DNA from: a virus
IMG/VR virus record: IMGVR_UViG_3300005099_000473
Coordinates: 1 to 57,952 of that record
Reading direction: 5' to 3' (one strand)
DNA: 57,952 nucleotides
The notes below the pieces were generated by a model, which was not told the origin of the DNA, made no database searches, and saw only the letters and a list, made by a program, of their open reading frames with translations. The position numbers and the translations under genes were made by a program. Of the stretch, positions 16,985 to 25,847 are shown piece after piece. Each line of letters begins with the position of its first letter. The stretch's first letter is position 1.

Positions 16985-18427
16985 TTGGATAAGCTGAAGG
17001 TAGACAAGGTTATATTGAAAGCATTGAATTTGAGTAATAAGATTGAATTAATAAAGGATGGTTGGAGATACATTAAGCCAGAAGATGTTCCAAAGTATAA
17101 GGCAAGGGGTTATATAGTCGAAAGAGGCCCCAGAGGAGGTTGGAGAGTTAAAGTAAGTGATTCAGGCCGTCCAGTTAAAGAAGGAAAGAAACCAAGTGGA
17201 ATAACGTTCGACCGTAGTATTCAGAACTTTATAAGAAGTGCAGAATTGTTTGGCGTTAAAGATAAGTTAGTAAATGAGCTTAAGGATTTTATGTCTGATA
17301 ATGAGGATAAGTCAAATGAGGCGTACTTTAGGATACGCCAAATGCTTAGGGACATGAAAAGGGAAGGTCATATTGATAGTAAACAGTATAATCGTTTGGC
17401 AAATGGTATAAGAGATGCATATAAGAGAAAGTTTGGAGAATTACCAGCAAAGAAAAAGTTAAAAGAAGCGAAAGAGAAAATAAAACCAAAAGAAGAGAAA
17501 AAACCAAAGAAAAAAATTGATTGGTCAGATTGGGGTAAGTATGATAGAGGTGATTCGTATGATAAAGTATATAGTGAGTTTATTAATTTTGTAGAAGATT
17601 TGCTTAAAGAAGATGCGGAGTCATATACTCTAGAAGGCGATAAGTTTACGTGTAGAGTATTTGAAGTTGGCGGTAAAGAGTTTAGGGTAGTAAAATCAAG
17701 AACGAGTCAAGGTTGGACTGATTATTGGATTGAGTCAGAAGATATGCATGATGAAGATTTACCGTTTAGTCATATAATTATTGCAAGAATTGGACATCCG
17801 TTAGGATGGAGAGGTGGCGGAGGAGGTGCGTTATATTGGCGTGGATATCCAGAGCTATTTAGGAAAATAAAGGAGTTATATTATCAAAAGGGAGAATCAA
17901 AAGAGTTAAAGTTAGATTCTTGGCAAAAAGAAGAGGAAGAAATTAAAAGATTAAAAGATTCAGTTAAGTGGCCAGGTGACCCAATAACGTATGATAGGTA
18001 TGTTCAAGAGAAAGTTTACAAGTATTATGAAGAGAAGTATCCGGGCAAAGGTGAATTTAAATCGTTAGAAGATTTCAAGAGCGCAATAAAGCAAAGTTCA
18101 GATAGATTCAGGAAGATACATAACAGATACTGGACAGGAGAGTTTGATACTACATTTACGATAGTGCAGGTTGGTAATAGAAAGTTTGGTGTGTTTTATA
18201 ATGATGGTAAATATAGAGGAGATAGATATATTGAGTTGTTTGTGGCGAATGAGAATGGGCAGAAAGTTTATTCGATAAAAATGATTAACAATAAAGTAGA
18301 TGAGAAAGGTAGTAATAATTTGGCTTCGTATATTGTTAGAAAGATATTGGACGGTGAAGCGAAAGTTCTGAAGAATGAAATGAATCGTGTTAATCCAAAA
18401 TCAGGCGGTATATATGCAGTTGTTTGA
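16985..18427 (+). CDS. Third modular head-region protein, unknown C-terminal domain
   Basis: The product is 480 aa from TTG 16985 after GAGGTGATG. Residues ~20-55 are module A (WRYIKPEDVPKYKARGY...RGPRGGWRV). Residues ~75-155 are module B (LVNELKDFMSDNE...AYFRIRQMLRDM...AYKRKFGELP). After a Lys-rich linker comes a ~300-residue C-terminal region unlike the transferase domains of the two paralogues, with FTCRVFEVGGKEFRVV, a Gly-rich turn RGGGGGALYWRGYP and KFGVFYNDGKYRGDRYIEL. The shared front part suggests the same delivery or packaging route. C-terminal function not recognised. Confidence 0.65.
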   Translation: MDKLKVDKVILKALNLSNKIELIKDGWRYIKPEDVPKYKARGYIVERGPRGGWRVKVSDSGRPVKEGKKPSGITFDRSIQNFIRSAELFGVKDKLVNELKDFMSDNEDKSNEAYFRIRQMLRDMKREGHIDSKQYNRLANGIRDAYKRKFGELPAKKKLKEAKEKIKPKEEKKPKKKIDWSDWGKYDRGDSYDKVYSEFINFVEDLLKEDAESYTLEGDKFTCRVFEVGGKEFRVVKSRTSQGWTDYWIESEDMHDEDLPFSHIIIARIGHPLGWRGGGGGALYWRGYPELFRKIKELYYQKGESKELKLDSWQKEEEEIKRLKDSVKWPGDPITYDRYVQEKVYKYYEEKYPGKGEFKSLEDFKSAIKQSSDRFRKIHNRYWTGEFDTTFTIVQVGNRKFGVFYNDGKYRGDRYIELFVANENGQKVYSIKMINNKVDEKGSNNLASYIVRKILDGEAKVLKNEMNRVNPKSGGIYAVV

Positions 18428-18460
18428 GGTAGTTTATTGTGAAAGTTTTGCTTAAATGGT

Positions 18461-18478
18461 CGAAAAATATATAAATAG
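18461..18478 (+). promoter_or_regulatory. TATA/BRE promoter for scaffold and capsid genes
   Basis: CGAAAAATATATAAATAG has an A-rich BRE-like start and a TATATAAAT box, in the 112-base gap before the scaffold gene. Transcription would start near 18500, giving a ~40-base leader. This is the clearest archaeal promoter in the head module and fits high capsid expression. Confidence 0.65.
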
Positions 18479-18539
18479 TCGTTAAGAAAAATAATATAGG
18501 ATAGCTGATTTGTTTGGTTAAATAAGGGGGTGTTTAAAT

Positions 18540-19100
18540 ATGGTTGAGAAAGAAGTTAAGAAACAAGAAGAGATTAGAGATGAGCCTGCCGTGCCAGAAG
18601 AGCCTGTTCCAGAAGAGCCAGTTCCGGAGAATGATACTGCAAGTCTTATTGATGAACTTCAAGATATTCTTGCCGAATTAACTGATATTGTTGCTCAGCT
18701 TGCATCACAAGTTAAAGCTACTTCAGAGATTAGAGAAGGAATTGCTGAGAGTTTGAAAGGGTTTAAGGAAGAGGTAATTAAAGAAGTTAGAGAAGTAGTT
18801 AAAGAAAGTTTAGCTAAGCCTGAGGATGAAGATAAGAAGAGAGAGGCAGAATGGGAGAAGAATCCAAAGAGTGTTAAGCCAAGTGGTGTTGGTGAAGAAG
18901 TTAAAGTTCCAGAGAGTAAAGTTAATGAAATGCAGCCAGGAGTACAGACACTTCAAGAGGCAATGAATGTAGCTAAGGCTGAAAGGCCAGTCGAAGTTAA
19001 AAAGGCAGTTGAAGAGGATGACATGGCAAACATTATTGACGCTATTCTAAAAGGTGAAGTTAAGGGAACTGCCGATTTAAGGAGGTTTAGAAAGGTTTAA
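18540..19100 (+). CDS. Scaffold-like protein
   Basis: The product is 186 aa, acidic and charged. A Pro/Glu repeat near the N-terminus (PEEPVPEEPVPEN) is followed by a helical coiled region (about 35-95) and a basic C-terminal end. No enzymatic motif. Position between the protease and the major capsid gene, size and composition all match phage scaffolding proteins. ATG 18540 follows AAGGGGGTG. Confidence 0.6.
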   Translation: MVEKEVKKQEEIRDEPAVPEEPVPEEPVPENDTASLIDELQDILAELTDIVAQLASQVKATSEIREGIAESLKGFKEEVIKEVREVVKESLAKPEDEDKKREAEWEKNPKSVKPSGVGEEVKVPESKVNEMQPGVQTLQEAMNVAKAERPVEVKKAVEEDDMANIIDAILKGEVKGTADLRRFRKV

Positions 19101-19116
19101 ATAAGGTGGTGGTAAA

Positions 19117-20295
19117 ATGAGTTGGTTTAGATTAACTATGGCTGATATTGAGGCATTCTATAAGGGACTTGGCGGACATCCGTTCTTTACAATAGAAGAC
19201 CTTTATGAGTTTGCTAAAGCTCAAGGTTCAATAACCAGTACAACTACAGGATATAGAAATCCGATTTACGGTGCATTGATTTGGAGACAATTGAATACAG
19301 AAGCTAATGTGTTCGGTGCATTACCAAAGACAAATTGGCCAAGGTCAGGATGGCGTGTAAAGACTGGCTGGTCTGTTAATGCAGCTTCTGACTTATCGAT
19401 AGCTGAGACTGGAACATTGCCAGAGACAGTTTACCCACCAATAACTACAGTTAAGGCAACACCAAAAGTATTGACAATTAACTTTGAGATTTCAGAAGTA
19501 ATGGAAGCATTGGCTGAAGTCAGTAAGGATGATATATGGGGTGCAGTTGACCAAGTTAGGGCTGACATTGGTGTGGAATTCATTAAAATGATTAACAAAC
19601 AATTATTGACTAAAGCTATTGGTAGAAATGATGGTGAATCAAGTTCAAGTGATGGAATTAATTTGACTGCACTTGATAGAATAGTTTCAAGTACTGCTGA
19701 AGTTACTGCATTTTCAGTTACTGCGGGTTCTGAGGACATTTATGATATTGACAGAAGTGCTGCATCATGGTCTCAGCCAGTTGTAAAATATGCAGCTGAT
19801 GGTCAAGAATTAACTGATGAACTTATAAGAAATACGCTTGCAGATGCAAGAGAAAAAGGTGCTAATACGAACATAATAATTACTGGTTATGATACTTATG
19901 CTAAGATACAGGGTCTGTATATGAACTTCATAAGGTATGTGCCACTTGCAGAGACAAAAGTTCAGTTCGGTATTAATGGTATAGAATCAGCAGTAGGTAT
20001 GGACTTAGGTATTAATGTATCTGCATTGTATGGTATTCCAGTTATTCAGGCGGTTGATACGCCCGGCGATGGCGATGGGTATGTAAGTAGAATTTATATG
20101 CTTGATGCAAGTGACCCAGAAGGATATGGTATTCCAAGACTTAGTATGTCTGTACTTAGACCAGTTGAGTACTTTGAGACAAGAGATTATGCATTGCTCC
20201 AGAAGTTTGCAGTTAGAGGTGTGTACAGATTTGCAGGTGAAGTTACAGCCAGATACTTGCCAGGACAAGCCAAGATTAGAGACATACTTGCTTGA
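19117..20295 (+). CDS. Major capsid protein (HK97-fold type)
   Basis: The product is 392 aa. It has the features of an HK97-like capsid protein: a helical N-terminal arm, an E-loop-like segment with GWSVNAASDLSIAETG, a spine-helix region near VMEALAEVSKDDIW followed by VDQVRADIG, and C-terminal A-domain strands with GIPVIQAVDTPGDGDG. Codon use here includes more C-ending codons (TTC, GAC, TAC) than most neighbours, as expected for a highly expressed gene. It lies after the scaffold gene and before a decoration-like protein. AAGGTGGTGG precedes the ATG. Confidence 0.8.
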   Translation: MSWFRLTMADIEAFYKGLGGHPFFTIEDLYEFAKAQGSITSTTTGYRNPIYGALIWRQLNTEANVFGALPKTNWPRSGWRVKTGWSVNAASDLSIAETGTLPETVYPPITTVKATPKVLTINFEISEVMEALAEVSKDDIWGAVDQVRADIGVEFIKMINKQLLTKAIGRNDGESSSSDGINLTALDRIVSSTAEVTAFSVTAGSEDIYDIDRSAASWSQPVVKYAADGQELTDELIRNTLADAREKGANTNIIITGYDTYAKIQGLYMNFIRYVPLAETKVQFGINGIESAVGMDLGINVSALYGIPVIQAVDTPGDGDGYVSRIYMLDASDPEGYGIPRLSMSVLRPVEYFETRDYALLQKFAVRGVYRFAGEVTARYLPGQAKIRDILA

Positions 20296-20320
20296 AGTCT
20301 TTAATTTTCTTTATTTCAAA
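20296..20320 (+). terminator. T-rich stretch after the capsid gene
   Basis: The gap after the capsid gene starts with a pyrimidine/T-rich run (CTTTAATTTTCTTTATTTC), unusual on this purine-rich strand and like archaeal T-tract terminators. It may reduce read-through into the next gene. Confidence 0.35.
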
Positions 20321-20337
20321 AATAAGGGGGTGTTGAT

Positions 20338-20610
20338 ATGGTTACTCCGGATTTGCCATCACTTAAGAAAATAACTGGCAGTCAAACAGTCAGTTCTGTA
20401 GATGCTGGTGCAAGTAAGGATGCTACGGTTACATTGTCAAGTAATTATGTTATTGTGGGTGTTCCAGAAGTTAGTACAGATACTGAGAATGCAGACGTTG
20501 TATTGATTAGTGGTGGTAAGAATTCGTTTAAGGTAAGGGCAACAAATAATGCGGGGTCTGCTCAAGATATTGTAGTTGATTATACAGTTTATGTAATTGC
20601 AGATATCTGA
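20338..20610 (+). CDS. Small beta-rich protein, possible capsid decoration protein
   Basis: The product is 90 aa, predicted as a beta sandwich (VTLSSNYVIVGVP, DVVLISGGKNSFKVRA, DIVVDYTVYVIADI) with no Cys and few charged residues. Position right after the major capsid gene and its small size match decoration or head-fibre proteins. No sequence family recognised. Confidence 0.55.
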   Translation: MVTPDLPSLKKITGSQTVSSVDAGASKDATVTLSSNYVIVGVPEVSTDTENADVVLISGGKNSFKVRATNNAGSAQDIVVDYTVYVIADI

Positions 20611-20642
20611 TGCTTTTCAATATTTTCCAGGAGGTGCGAGTG

Positions 20643-21026
20643 TTGGGTGAAAAGCGCATTGCCGAGTTAGAGCAACGTGTAGCAGTATTAGAATCAAGAA
20701 TGAATGACGGATTTAAAAGTTTGGAATTATTGTTAGATACGAAGTTTCAGCATATTGAGGATATTATTGATAGTTTGACAAGTTCAGTTGATAATTTGAG
20801 GTATGAAGTTCAGGAGTTAAGTGGGAGACTGGATGTAAGTCAGGTAAAGTATAATGGTTATTCTGAAAAGTTTGCTACAAAGCTTGAGTTGAGTGAAGTT
20901 CGTAGTGAGGTTGAGCAAATTAAAGCTAAAGACCAGGGTGTAATGGCATTTTTGAATAAATGGGGAACAGTTCTTGCAATAATATGGTCGGCAGTTGCGA
21001 TTTTGGTTGCGTTTGGTGTTATGTAG
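20643..21026 (+). CDS. Coiled-coil protein with C-terminal membrane helix
   Basis: The product is about 127 aa. TTG 20643 sits 6 bases after GGAGGTG at 20630-20636; GTG 20640 is the alternative, while ATG 20610 upstream lacks a site. A long heptad coiled coil (residues ~5-95) is followed by one membrane helix (TVLAIIWSAVAILVAFGVM) at the very end. A spanin-, tether- or holin-like role is possible. Function unknown. Confidence 0.65.
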   Translation: MGEKRIAELEQRVAVLESRMNDGFKSLELLLDTKFQHIEDIIDSLTSSVDNLRYEVQELSGRLDVSQVKYNGYSEKFATKLELSEVRSEVEQIKAKDQGVMAFLNKWGTVLAIIWSAVAILVAFGVM

Positions 21027-21050
21027 TGTTTATTTTTATTTTTAATTTTG
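21027..21050 (+). terminator. T-rich terminator-like stretch
   Basis: The gap after the coiled-coil gene contains TTTATTTTTATTTTTAATTT, a strong T-tract of the kind that ends archaeal transcripts. It separates this gene from the connector gene. Confidence 0.5.
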
Positions 21051-21075
21051 AGGATACAGTAGGAGGTGTGAGTCA

Positions 21076-21729
21076 GTGGTTGATTTGAATAAGTTATATG
21101 TCACAGCTCAAGAAATAAGGAATTATCTTGGTGTTGAACAGGAGAAATATTCTGATACTTTTCTACAGTCGCTGATAATAGAGAAAATGGAGTATGTGGA
21201 TAGATTGTCAAATACAACTTGGAATGGAAGAGTAAAGAGAGCAAGAATAAAGCACGATGCCACAAGATGGAAAGGTGGTTTTTGGTATGGTGCAGGTATT
21301 CCAGTTACTTTAGGTCATGCATACATTAGGCAAGTTGAAAGCATTGAAGTTCAGTGGTTAGGTGGAACAGAAGATTGGGTTCAGACTAAGACTGAAGGAC
21401 GTAATACTGGAAGTTATTGGGTTGATTATGATAATGGTGTTTTGTATTTACAGTCATGGGTGATATATCAAGGTGGTAAGGAAGTTACAGTTACATACAC
21501 ATATGGTAGGGATGATTTGCCAAGTACGATTAAGGAGTTGACAAGATTATTGGTGATTAGGGATTTGATTGCTAATGAACGTAGGTTGTTTGCATTACCA
21601 GAAGGTGGTTCGGGTATTAGTTTTTCAGAGTATATGAAGTATTTGGATGAAAGAATTGAAATGTTAGAAGAGTTGCACAGAGCAATAAAACCGGCGTTTA
21701 CTGTTGTTAGAGAATTGGGAGAGGTATAA
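21076..21729 (+). CDS. Head-tail connector-like protein
   Basis: The product is 217 aa starting with GTG 21076 after AGGAGGTG. The N-terminal helices (VTAQEIRNYLGV...SLIIEKMEYVDRLS) resemble the start of gp6-type head-tail connectors. A beta-rich middle (YIRQVESIEVQWLGG...VLYLQS...EVTVTYTYG) and C-terminal helices (LPSTIKELTRLLVIRDLIAN) also fit that family. It is the last visible structural gene before the replication module. Confidence 0.6.
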   Translation: MVDLNKLYVTAQEIRNYLGVEQEKYSDTFLQSLIIEKMEYVDRLSNTTWNGRVKRARIKHDATRWKGGFWYGAGIPVTLGHAYIRQVESIEVQWLGGTEDWVQTKTEGRNTGSYWVDYDNGVLYLQSWVIYQGGKEVTVTYTYGRDDLPSTIKELTRLLVIRDLIANERRLFALPEGGSGISFSEYMKYLDERIEMLEELHRAIKPAFTVVRELGEV

Positions 21730-21732
21730 TGA

Positions 21733-21749
21733 CCAAAAACTTTAAAAAT
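21733..21749 (+). promoter_or_regulatory. Promoter before the replication module
   Basis: CCAAAAACTTTAAAAAT is a variant of the recurring promoter seen at 44593, 50288, 54066 and 54842. It lies ~45 bases before ATG 21796 and probably starts the replication operon. Confidence 0.55.
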
Positions 21750-21795
21750 AAAGAAACGTAAAAATATAATGACAAATATGGAGGGGGAATGGAAA

Positions 21796-22929
21796 ATGGT
21801 TGGTTGGAAGGTTAAGAAAGTAGGAGAAAAGGTTTTAGTAAAGCCTATTTTGGCAGGCAATGCGAAGGGAAATGTTTGGTTCAAGAAAGTAAAAGAGATT
21901 GACTGGAGTAAAGATAATGGATATGCTTTTATTGGTGAGTTTATGCCATGGTGGTTGTGGTCAGAGGTAGTAGATGGTGATATTGTTTTGTATGTAGATA
22001 AAAGGACAGGAGAAGCTCAAGTGTATAAGTTTGAAAATGAGAAAATGAATTTGGTTGGTAGGTATGATTATAAGTCAGCTTTTGAAATGTTAAGAAAAGG
22101 AATTGATAGAATATTGACTGGGGGTGAGGTTGAAGTTAAAGAGGAAGTTCAAGAAGTTAATGAAGATGAAGTTGAGAAATTAGTAGTTGAATTCGGAGTT
22201 GAAAAGACAGTTAAGCATGAATATGGGTATGCAGAAAAGTATCTAAAGTTCAGAGGAGAGAAAATACCATACAAAGCAATATTAAAGAATGGAAGTTTAT
22301 TGGCTATAGTTAGTAGAGGATACCATTTGGTTGAGAATGAAAGGTTAGAAGAGATAGTTAGGAAGTATGCTAATGAGAAAGGATATTTGGCTGATGTAGT
22401 CTGGAAGTCATTAAGAAGAATTCATATGTTTGTAAAGCCAAATGAAGAATCTGATATAGCGGCAGTTATCCATAATAGTGTTGATGGTTCTATGGCACTT
22501 CGTATAGACCTGGCAATTAAGTTAAATGGAGTTTATACTGTTTTTAAGGTTAGAAGGTTTCAGCAAGTCTATAAGAGGCATACGAAGAATGTGGAGAAGT
22601 TTATTAATGAATTGACAAATGCTATTGATGTAATATTGGGAGAAGCAGAGGAGTATAAGAAGTTTATTGAACAGTTAGGCAATTTTAAGATTAAGGATAT
22701 GGAGCAGGATGTCAGAGATTTTATTGAGGCAGGATTTCCAAAGAAACATTGGGAACCAGTCTGGTATAAGTATAAGAAGGGTGAAGTTATGACATTGAAA
22801 CAGATGTATGAAGAATTAGCAAAGAAGGTTTGGCAAGATAATAGATTAGATTTTAAGACGAAAGTTGATAGGTTTGATAAGTTGAATGAAATAATGGTGA
22901 TATTGAGCAGATATAGTGGTGAGCTTTAA
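21796..22929 (+). CDS. DUF932-like protein
   Basis: The product is 377 aa. The segment from about 150 on (LLAIVSRGYHLVENERLEEI, then MFVKP, then DGSMALRIDLAIKLNGVYTVFKVRRFQQVYKRH) resembles DUF932 (phage/plasmid-like) proteins, which occur beside replication genes and lack a firm biochemical role. The N-terminal ~120 residues are an extra charged alpha/beta region. ATG 21796 is chosen because GGAGGGGG ends 8 bases upstream. First gene of the replication block, so an early role is likely. Confidence 0.55.
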   Translation: MVGWKVKKVGEKVLVKPILAGNAKGNVWFKKVKEIDWSKDNGYAFIGEFMPWWLWSEVVDGDIVLYVDKRTGEAQVYKFENEKMNLVGRYDYKSAFEMLRKGIDRILTGGEVEVKEEVQEVNEDEVEKLVVEFGVEKTVKHEYGYAEKYLKFRGEKIPYKAILKNGSLLAIVSRGYHLVENERLEEIVRKYANEKGYLADVVWKSLRRIHMFVKPNEESDIAAVIHNSVDGSMALRIDLAIKLNGVYTVFKVRRFQQVYKRHTKNVEKFINELTNAIDVILGEAEEYKKFIEQLGNFKIKDMEQDVRDFIEAGFPKKHWEPVWYKYKKGEVMTLKQMYEELAKKVWQDNRLDFKTKVDRFDKLNEIMVILSRYSGEL

Positions 22930-22961
22930 TCATTTTAGTTTTTGAATAAGGGGGTGAATGA

Positions 22962-23300
22962 ATGAGGTATGTATTAGTGCCTTGCTTTGTTAAATTTGAT
23001 GTTAGTAAGGAAGTTTCTGTAACGTTTGATGATGGTGAGCCATTTGAGATAGTTTGGATGGCAGATAATGTAATTACGAATTATGCAAGTGCACCGCAGA
23101 TTGTAGCTTTAAAGGAGAAAGTAAATGAAAGGATTGCTGAATTAATGAGTAGATTGACTGAGGATGATGAAATATATTTGATTACGAGTGGGTCAGCATT
23201 TCATAATGCATTGGTAAGTAGAATGTTAGTTGAGGCAGGTGTTCCGTTTAAGTTTTTGGTTTATGAACGTAGAATTAAGAAGTATGCGATTGTGGGGTGA
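22962..23300 (+). CDS. Small alpha/beta protein of unknown function
   Basis: The product is 112 aa. The C-terminal half (DEIYLITSGSAFHNALVSRM, then FKFLVYERR) looks like a Rossmann-type strand-helix-strand with an S/G-rich turn. AAGGGGGTG precedes the ATG. It is followed 4 bases later by another small gene in the same operon. No family recognised. Confidence 0.6.
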   Translation: MRYVLVPCFVKFDVSKEVSVTFDDGEPFEIVWMADNVITNYASAPQIVALKEKVNERIAELMSRLTEDDEIYLITSGSAFHNALVSRMLVEAGVPFKFLVYERRIKKYAIVG

Positions 23301-23304
23301 TTAA

Positions 23305-23571
23305 ATGGAAATGCCAGAAAATATTGATTTTGTTGAAGTTCAGTTTGTTGCGGAAAAATTATTGAGTTTATATTCTATTGTTGGTAAGTATGGTGGTGTT
23401 GCAGTTCTATATGCTAATGGTGATAATGTTTATATGGGTTATGTGCCTACAAAGGAAGCTTTAAATGATTTGGTTAAGAAGGTTGAGACTGAAGCGGAAT
23501 GGGCAGATTTAGAAAAAATGGAGGAAGATGTTAAAGAGGTTGAAAGTAAGTTAAATGAAGTGTTTAAGTAG
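23305..23571 (+). CDS. Small acidic protein of unknown function
   Basis: The product is 88 aa: mixed strands (GGVAVLYANGDNVYMGYV) then an acidic helical C-terminus rich in Glu and Lys. It sits between the small alpha/beta protein and the RadA-like ATPase gene. No recognised family. Confidence 0.55.
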   Translation: MEMPENIDFVEVQFVAEKLLSLYSIVGKYGGVAVLYANGDNVYMGYVPTKEALNDLVKKVETEAEWADLEKMEEDVKEVESKLNEVFK

Positions 23572-23583
23572 GTAGGGAGGCAA

Positions 23584-24765
23584 ATGGGGAAGGATAAAGA
23601 AATAAATGTAAGGGAATTGTATTTATTGCCATATCATGGTATGGTAAGTGCGGTAGTTCAGGGTAGTCAAGGTCTGTATATGACAGTGTATGATTATTGG
23701 CATGATGAAGGATATTGTGATTGTATTGGATTTAGGGTATATAAGAGATGTAAACATTTAAAATGGTTAAAATCAGAAGTTGATAGGAGGTGGAATGATT
23801 TGGCGATTTCAATAGGGGAGACTGAAAGTGTGTTTAGAGAGTTTCCAAGTAGTTTAGAATGTTTGAATGAAATGTTCGGTGGCAGTCCGTATAGTTCTGG
23901 TGAGTTATTTGCAATTTACAGTCCGCCGAATCGTGGTAAGACGTTATTTTCTGTTCAGGAGACAGTATACTTGATAAGTCAAGGATATAAAGTGTTGTAT
24001 GTTGAAACTGAGGGTTCAGGCGAAAAAATGATTAGAAAATGGGCTCCGATTTTTGCTAAGCGGTTTGGAGCTAATTTGAAAGACTTGTATTTTGAAAGTA
24101 GAAGAACGTTAGAGACATTGGCTCAGTATCTTGGTTTTGAAGTTAAGTTTGTTACAAAGCAAGTTAGTGAGGAAGAATTACAGCCAGAGGCATTAGTGAA
24201 GGAAGGTAAGAAAAAGAAGAAAAAGAAAAAAGAGAAAGGGGCTAAAATAGAAGTCATATATAGGCCGTTGGATTTATCGTTAATTGAACAAGATATTCAG
24301 AAATATAAGATTGACTTTATAATTTTGGACAGTTTAAGTAATCCGATAAGAAGTGCATTTCCGCCTGACCAGCAAAATAATCCAGCTAAGAGTTTTATTG
24401 AGGGTAGAATTTTACAGAAGTTAATTGAACTGCAAGAGAAGTATAGAGTTGGAGTGTTGATTGTTTTGCATGCAAGTTTTAATCCAGCTAATCCGTATGA
24501 AACTCAGATTGGATTTAGAGGTGGTTTGTCAGTTGCACATAATGTTAAGAGAGTAGTATATATTGCTCAAAGGGGAGGTGCTGATTGGATTGCATATAGA
24601 AAGTTTTGGTTAATAAGAAGTGAAGATGCAGTACCATGGAGTAAATATGCAGTTGCTAAGATTAATGAAATGGGATTTATTGATGTTCCTAAAGAAGAAT
24701 GGCAGAATGTCTTGACAGATTCAGAATTAAAGAGATTAAAGAAGTTACAGGAGGAGCAAGAATGA
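23584..24765 (+). CDS. RadA/RecA-fold ATPase with N-terminal SWIM zinc finger
   Basis: The product is 393 aa. Near residues 40-60 there is a SWIM-type zinc motif (YCDCIGF...KRCKH, CxC...CxH), which binds nucleic acid or protein. The RecA-like core has Walker A PPNRGKT (~113-119), a Walker B strand IDFIILDSLSNP, and LIVLHAS followed by GFRGGLSVAHNVKR typical of RadA/KaiC-like enzymes. A poly-Lys insertion (about 202-214) is unusual. It probably loads on single-stranded DNA for recombination-driven replication. Its stop overlaps the start of the primase gene (ATGA). Confidence 0.72.
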   Translation: MGKDKEINVRELYLLPYHGMVSAVVQGSQGLYMTVYDYWHDEGYCDCIGFRVYKRCKHLKWLKSEVDRRWNDLAISIGETESVFREFPSSLECLNEMFGGSPYSSGELFAIYSPPNRGKTLFSVQETVYLISQGYKVLYVETEGSGEKMIRKWAPIFAKRFGANLKDLYFESRRTLETLAQYLGFEVKFVTKQVSEEELQPEALVKEGKKKKKKKKEKGAKIEVIYRPLDLSLIEQDIQKYKIDFIILDSLSNPIRSAFPPDQQNNPAKSFIEGRILQKLIELQEKYRVGVLIVLHASFNPANPYETQIGFRGGLSVAHNVKRVVYIAQRGGADWIAYRKFWLIRSEDAVPWSKYAVAKINEMGFIDVPKEEWQNVLTDSELKRLKKLQEEQE

Positions 24766-25847
24766 TATTAGAAGATGAGATAGATATATGGTTAAGAGCA
24801 AATACGTTAGGTAGAATATTTCCAAGGGAAGTTAATTTAAGGAGGTATGTTGTTAAGGATGAAGTAGAGTTTTATGATTATTTGTTTACGAATAAGTGGA
24901 CTGATGTATATGCTAATGTATTTGCACAGTGGCAGAAGTCATATAGTAAGTTTGATACAGTTTTTGTAGATATTGATATTCATGAAGGAAATGAATATTG
25001 GAGCCAGATAGAGGAAAGTTATGAAGAAATGCAGAAAGTTAGAGATGTTCTGGAGAAAGAAGGATTGGCTGGTAGATGGTATTTTACAGGCAGATGTTTT
25101 CATGTTTATATTGATTTTCCAGTAACGCATTTGGAGTATTATTCAGATATTATTAGATATCAATGGGCAGTGGATGTTTTCAGAAATATTGATAGTATTG
25201 ATACAAGGGTAGTTGGTGATAAGAATAGAATGGCTCGAATTGTTGGAAGTATTCATGGTAAGACTAAGTTACATATGATTAGGATTGAACCTGAATGGGA
25301 GTTAGATAAGATAGTGATAAATAGTATGGATAAAAAGTTTGAGGCAGAAGTTCAGAATTGGATTGTTAATAATACATGGTTTGCCGAGTTTTTAAAGGAA
25401 ATGGATAAGGAGTATATTGAGAGGGTGCAACAATCAAATGAATATGTGGTAAGTGATGAAAGACAGAAGTTAGTATATGAATTTGTTAAGGAACATTCGA
25501 ATAGTTTTGATTTGTTACCGCCCTGTATTAAGAAAGGAATTGATTTGATTCTGGAGACTGGAGAATTGTTTCATGAGTGGAGGTTTCATTTAGCAACGTA
25601 TTTATTGAGGGTTTGGGATAAGGCAAGTGTTGAACAGTTGTTTAGTTTGGCAAACGATTATAATCCAAGTCTGACTGAGTATCAGTTAAATTACATTTTG
25701 AAAAGGGGTATGTATCCGTATAGTTGTAAGAAAGCCAAATTGTATGGAATATGTCAGTTTGATGACCAAAGGAAATGTCCGTTTCATGAATTACTATGGG
25801 GATGGATTGGCGGGATTTTTAAGGACATTGAGAAAGGAGGTGTTTAA
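24762..25847 (+). CDS. Primase: AEP catalytic domain fused to PriL-like C-terminus
   Basis: The product is 361 aa. TVFVDIDIHEG supplies the acidic metal ligands of archaeo-eukaryotic primases. TGRCFHVYIDFP and RIVGSIHGKTKLH match the later AEP motifs with the conserved His/Lys. The C-terminal part (LPPCIKKGIDLIL, then C at SCKKAKLYGIC and KCPFHE) resembles the iron-sulfur PriL-like domain with four Cys, as in small archaeal plasmid and virus primases. ATG 24762 overlaps the upstream stop after AGGAGGAGC. It would make primers for the DNA polymerase encoded next. Confidence 0.75.
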   Translation: MILEDEIDIWLRANTLGRIFPREVNLRRYVVKDEVEFYDYLFTNKWTDVYANVFAQWQKSYSKFDTVFVDIDIHEGNEYWSQIEESYEEMQKVRDVLEKEGLAGRWYFTGRCFHVYIDFPVTHLEYYSDIIRYQWAVDVFRNIDSIDTRVVGDKNRMARIVGSIHGKTKLHMIRIEPEWELDKIVINSMDKKFEAEVQNWIVNNTWFAEFLKEMDKEYIERVQQSNEYVVSDERQKLVYEFVKEHSNSFDLLPPCIKKGIDLILETGELFHEWRFHLATYLLRVWDKASVEQLFSLANDYNPSLTEYQLNYILKRGMYPYSCKKAKLYGICQFDDQRKCPFHELLWGWIGGIFKDIEKGGV

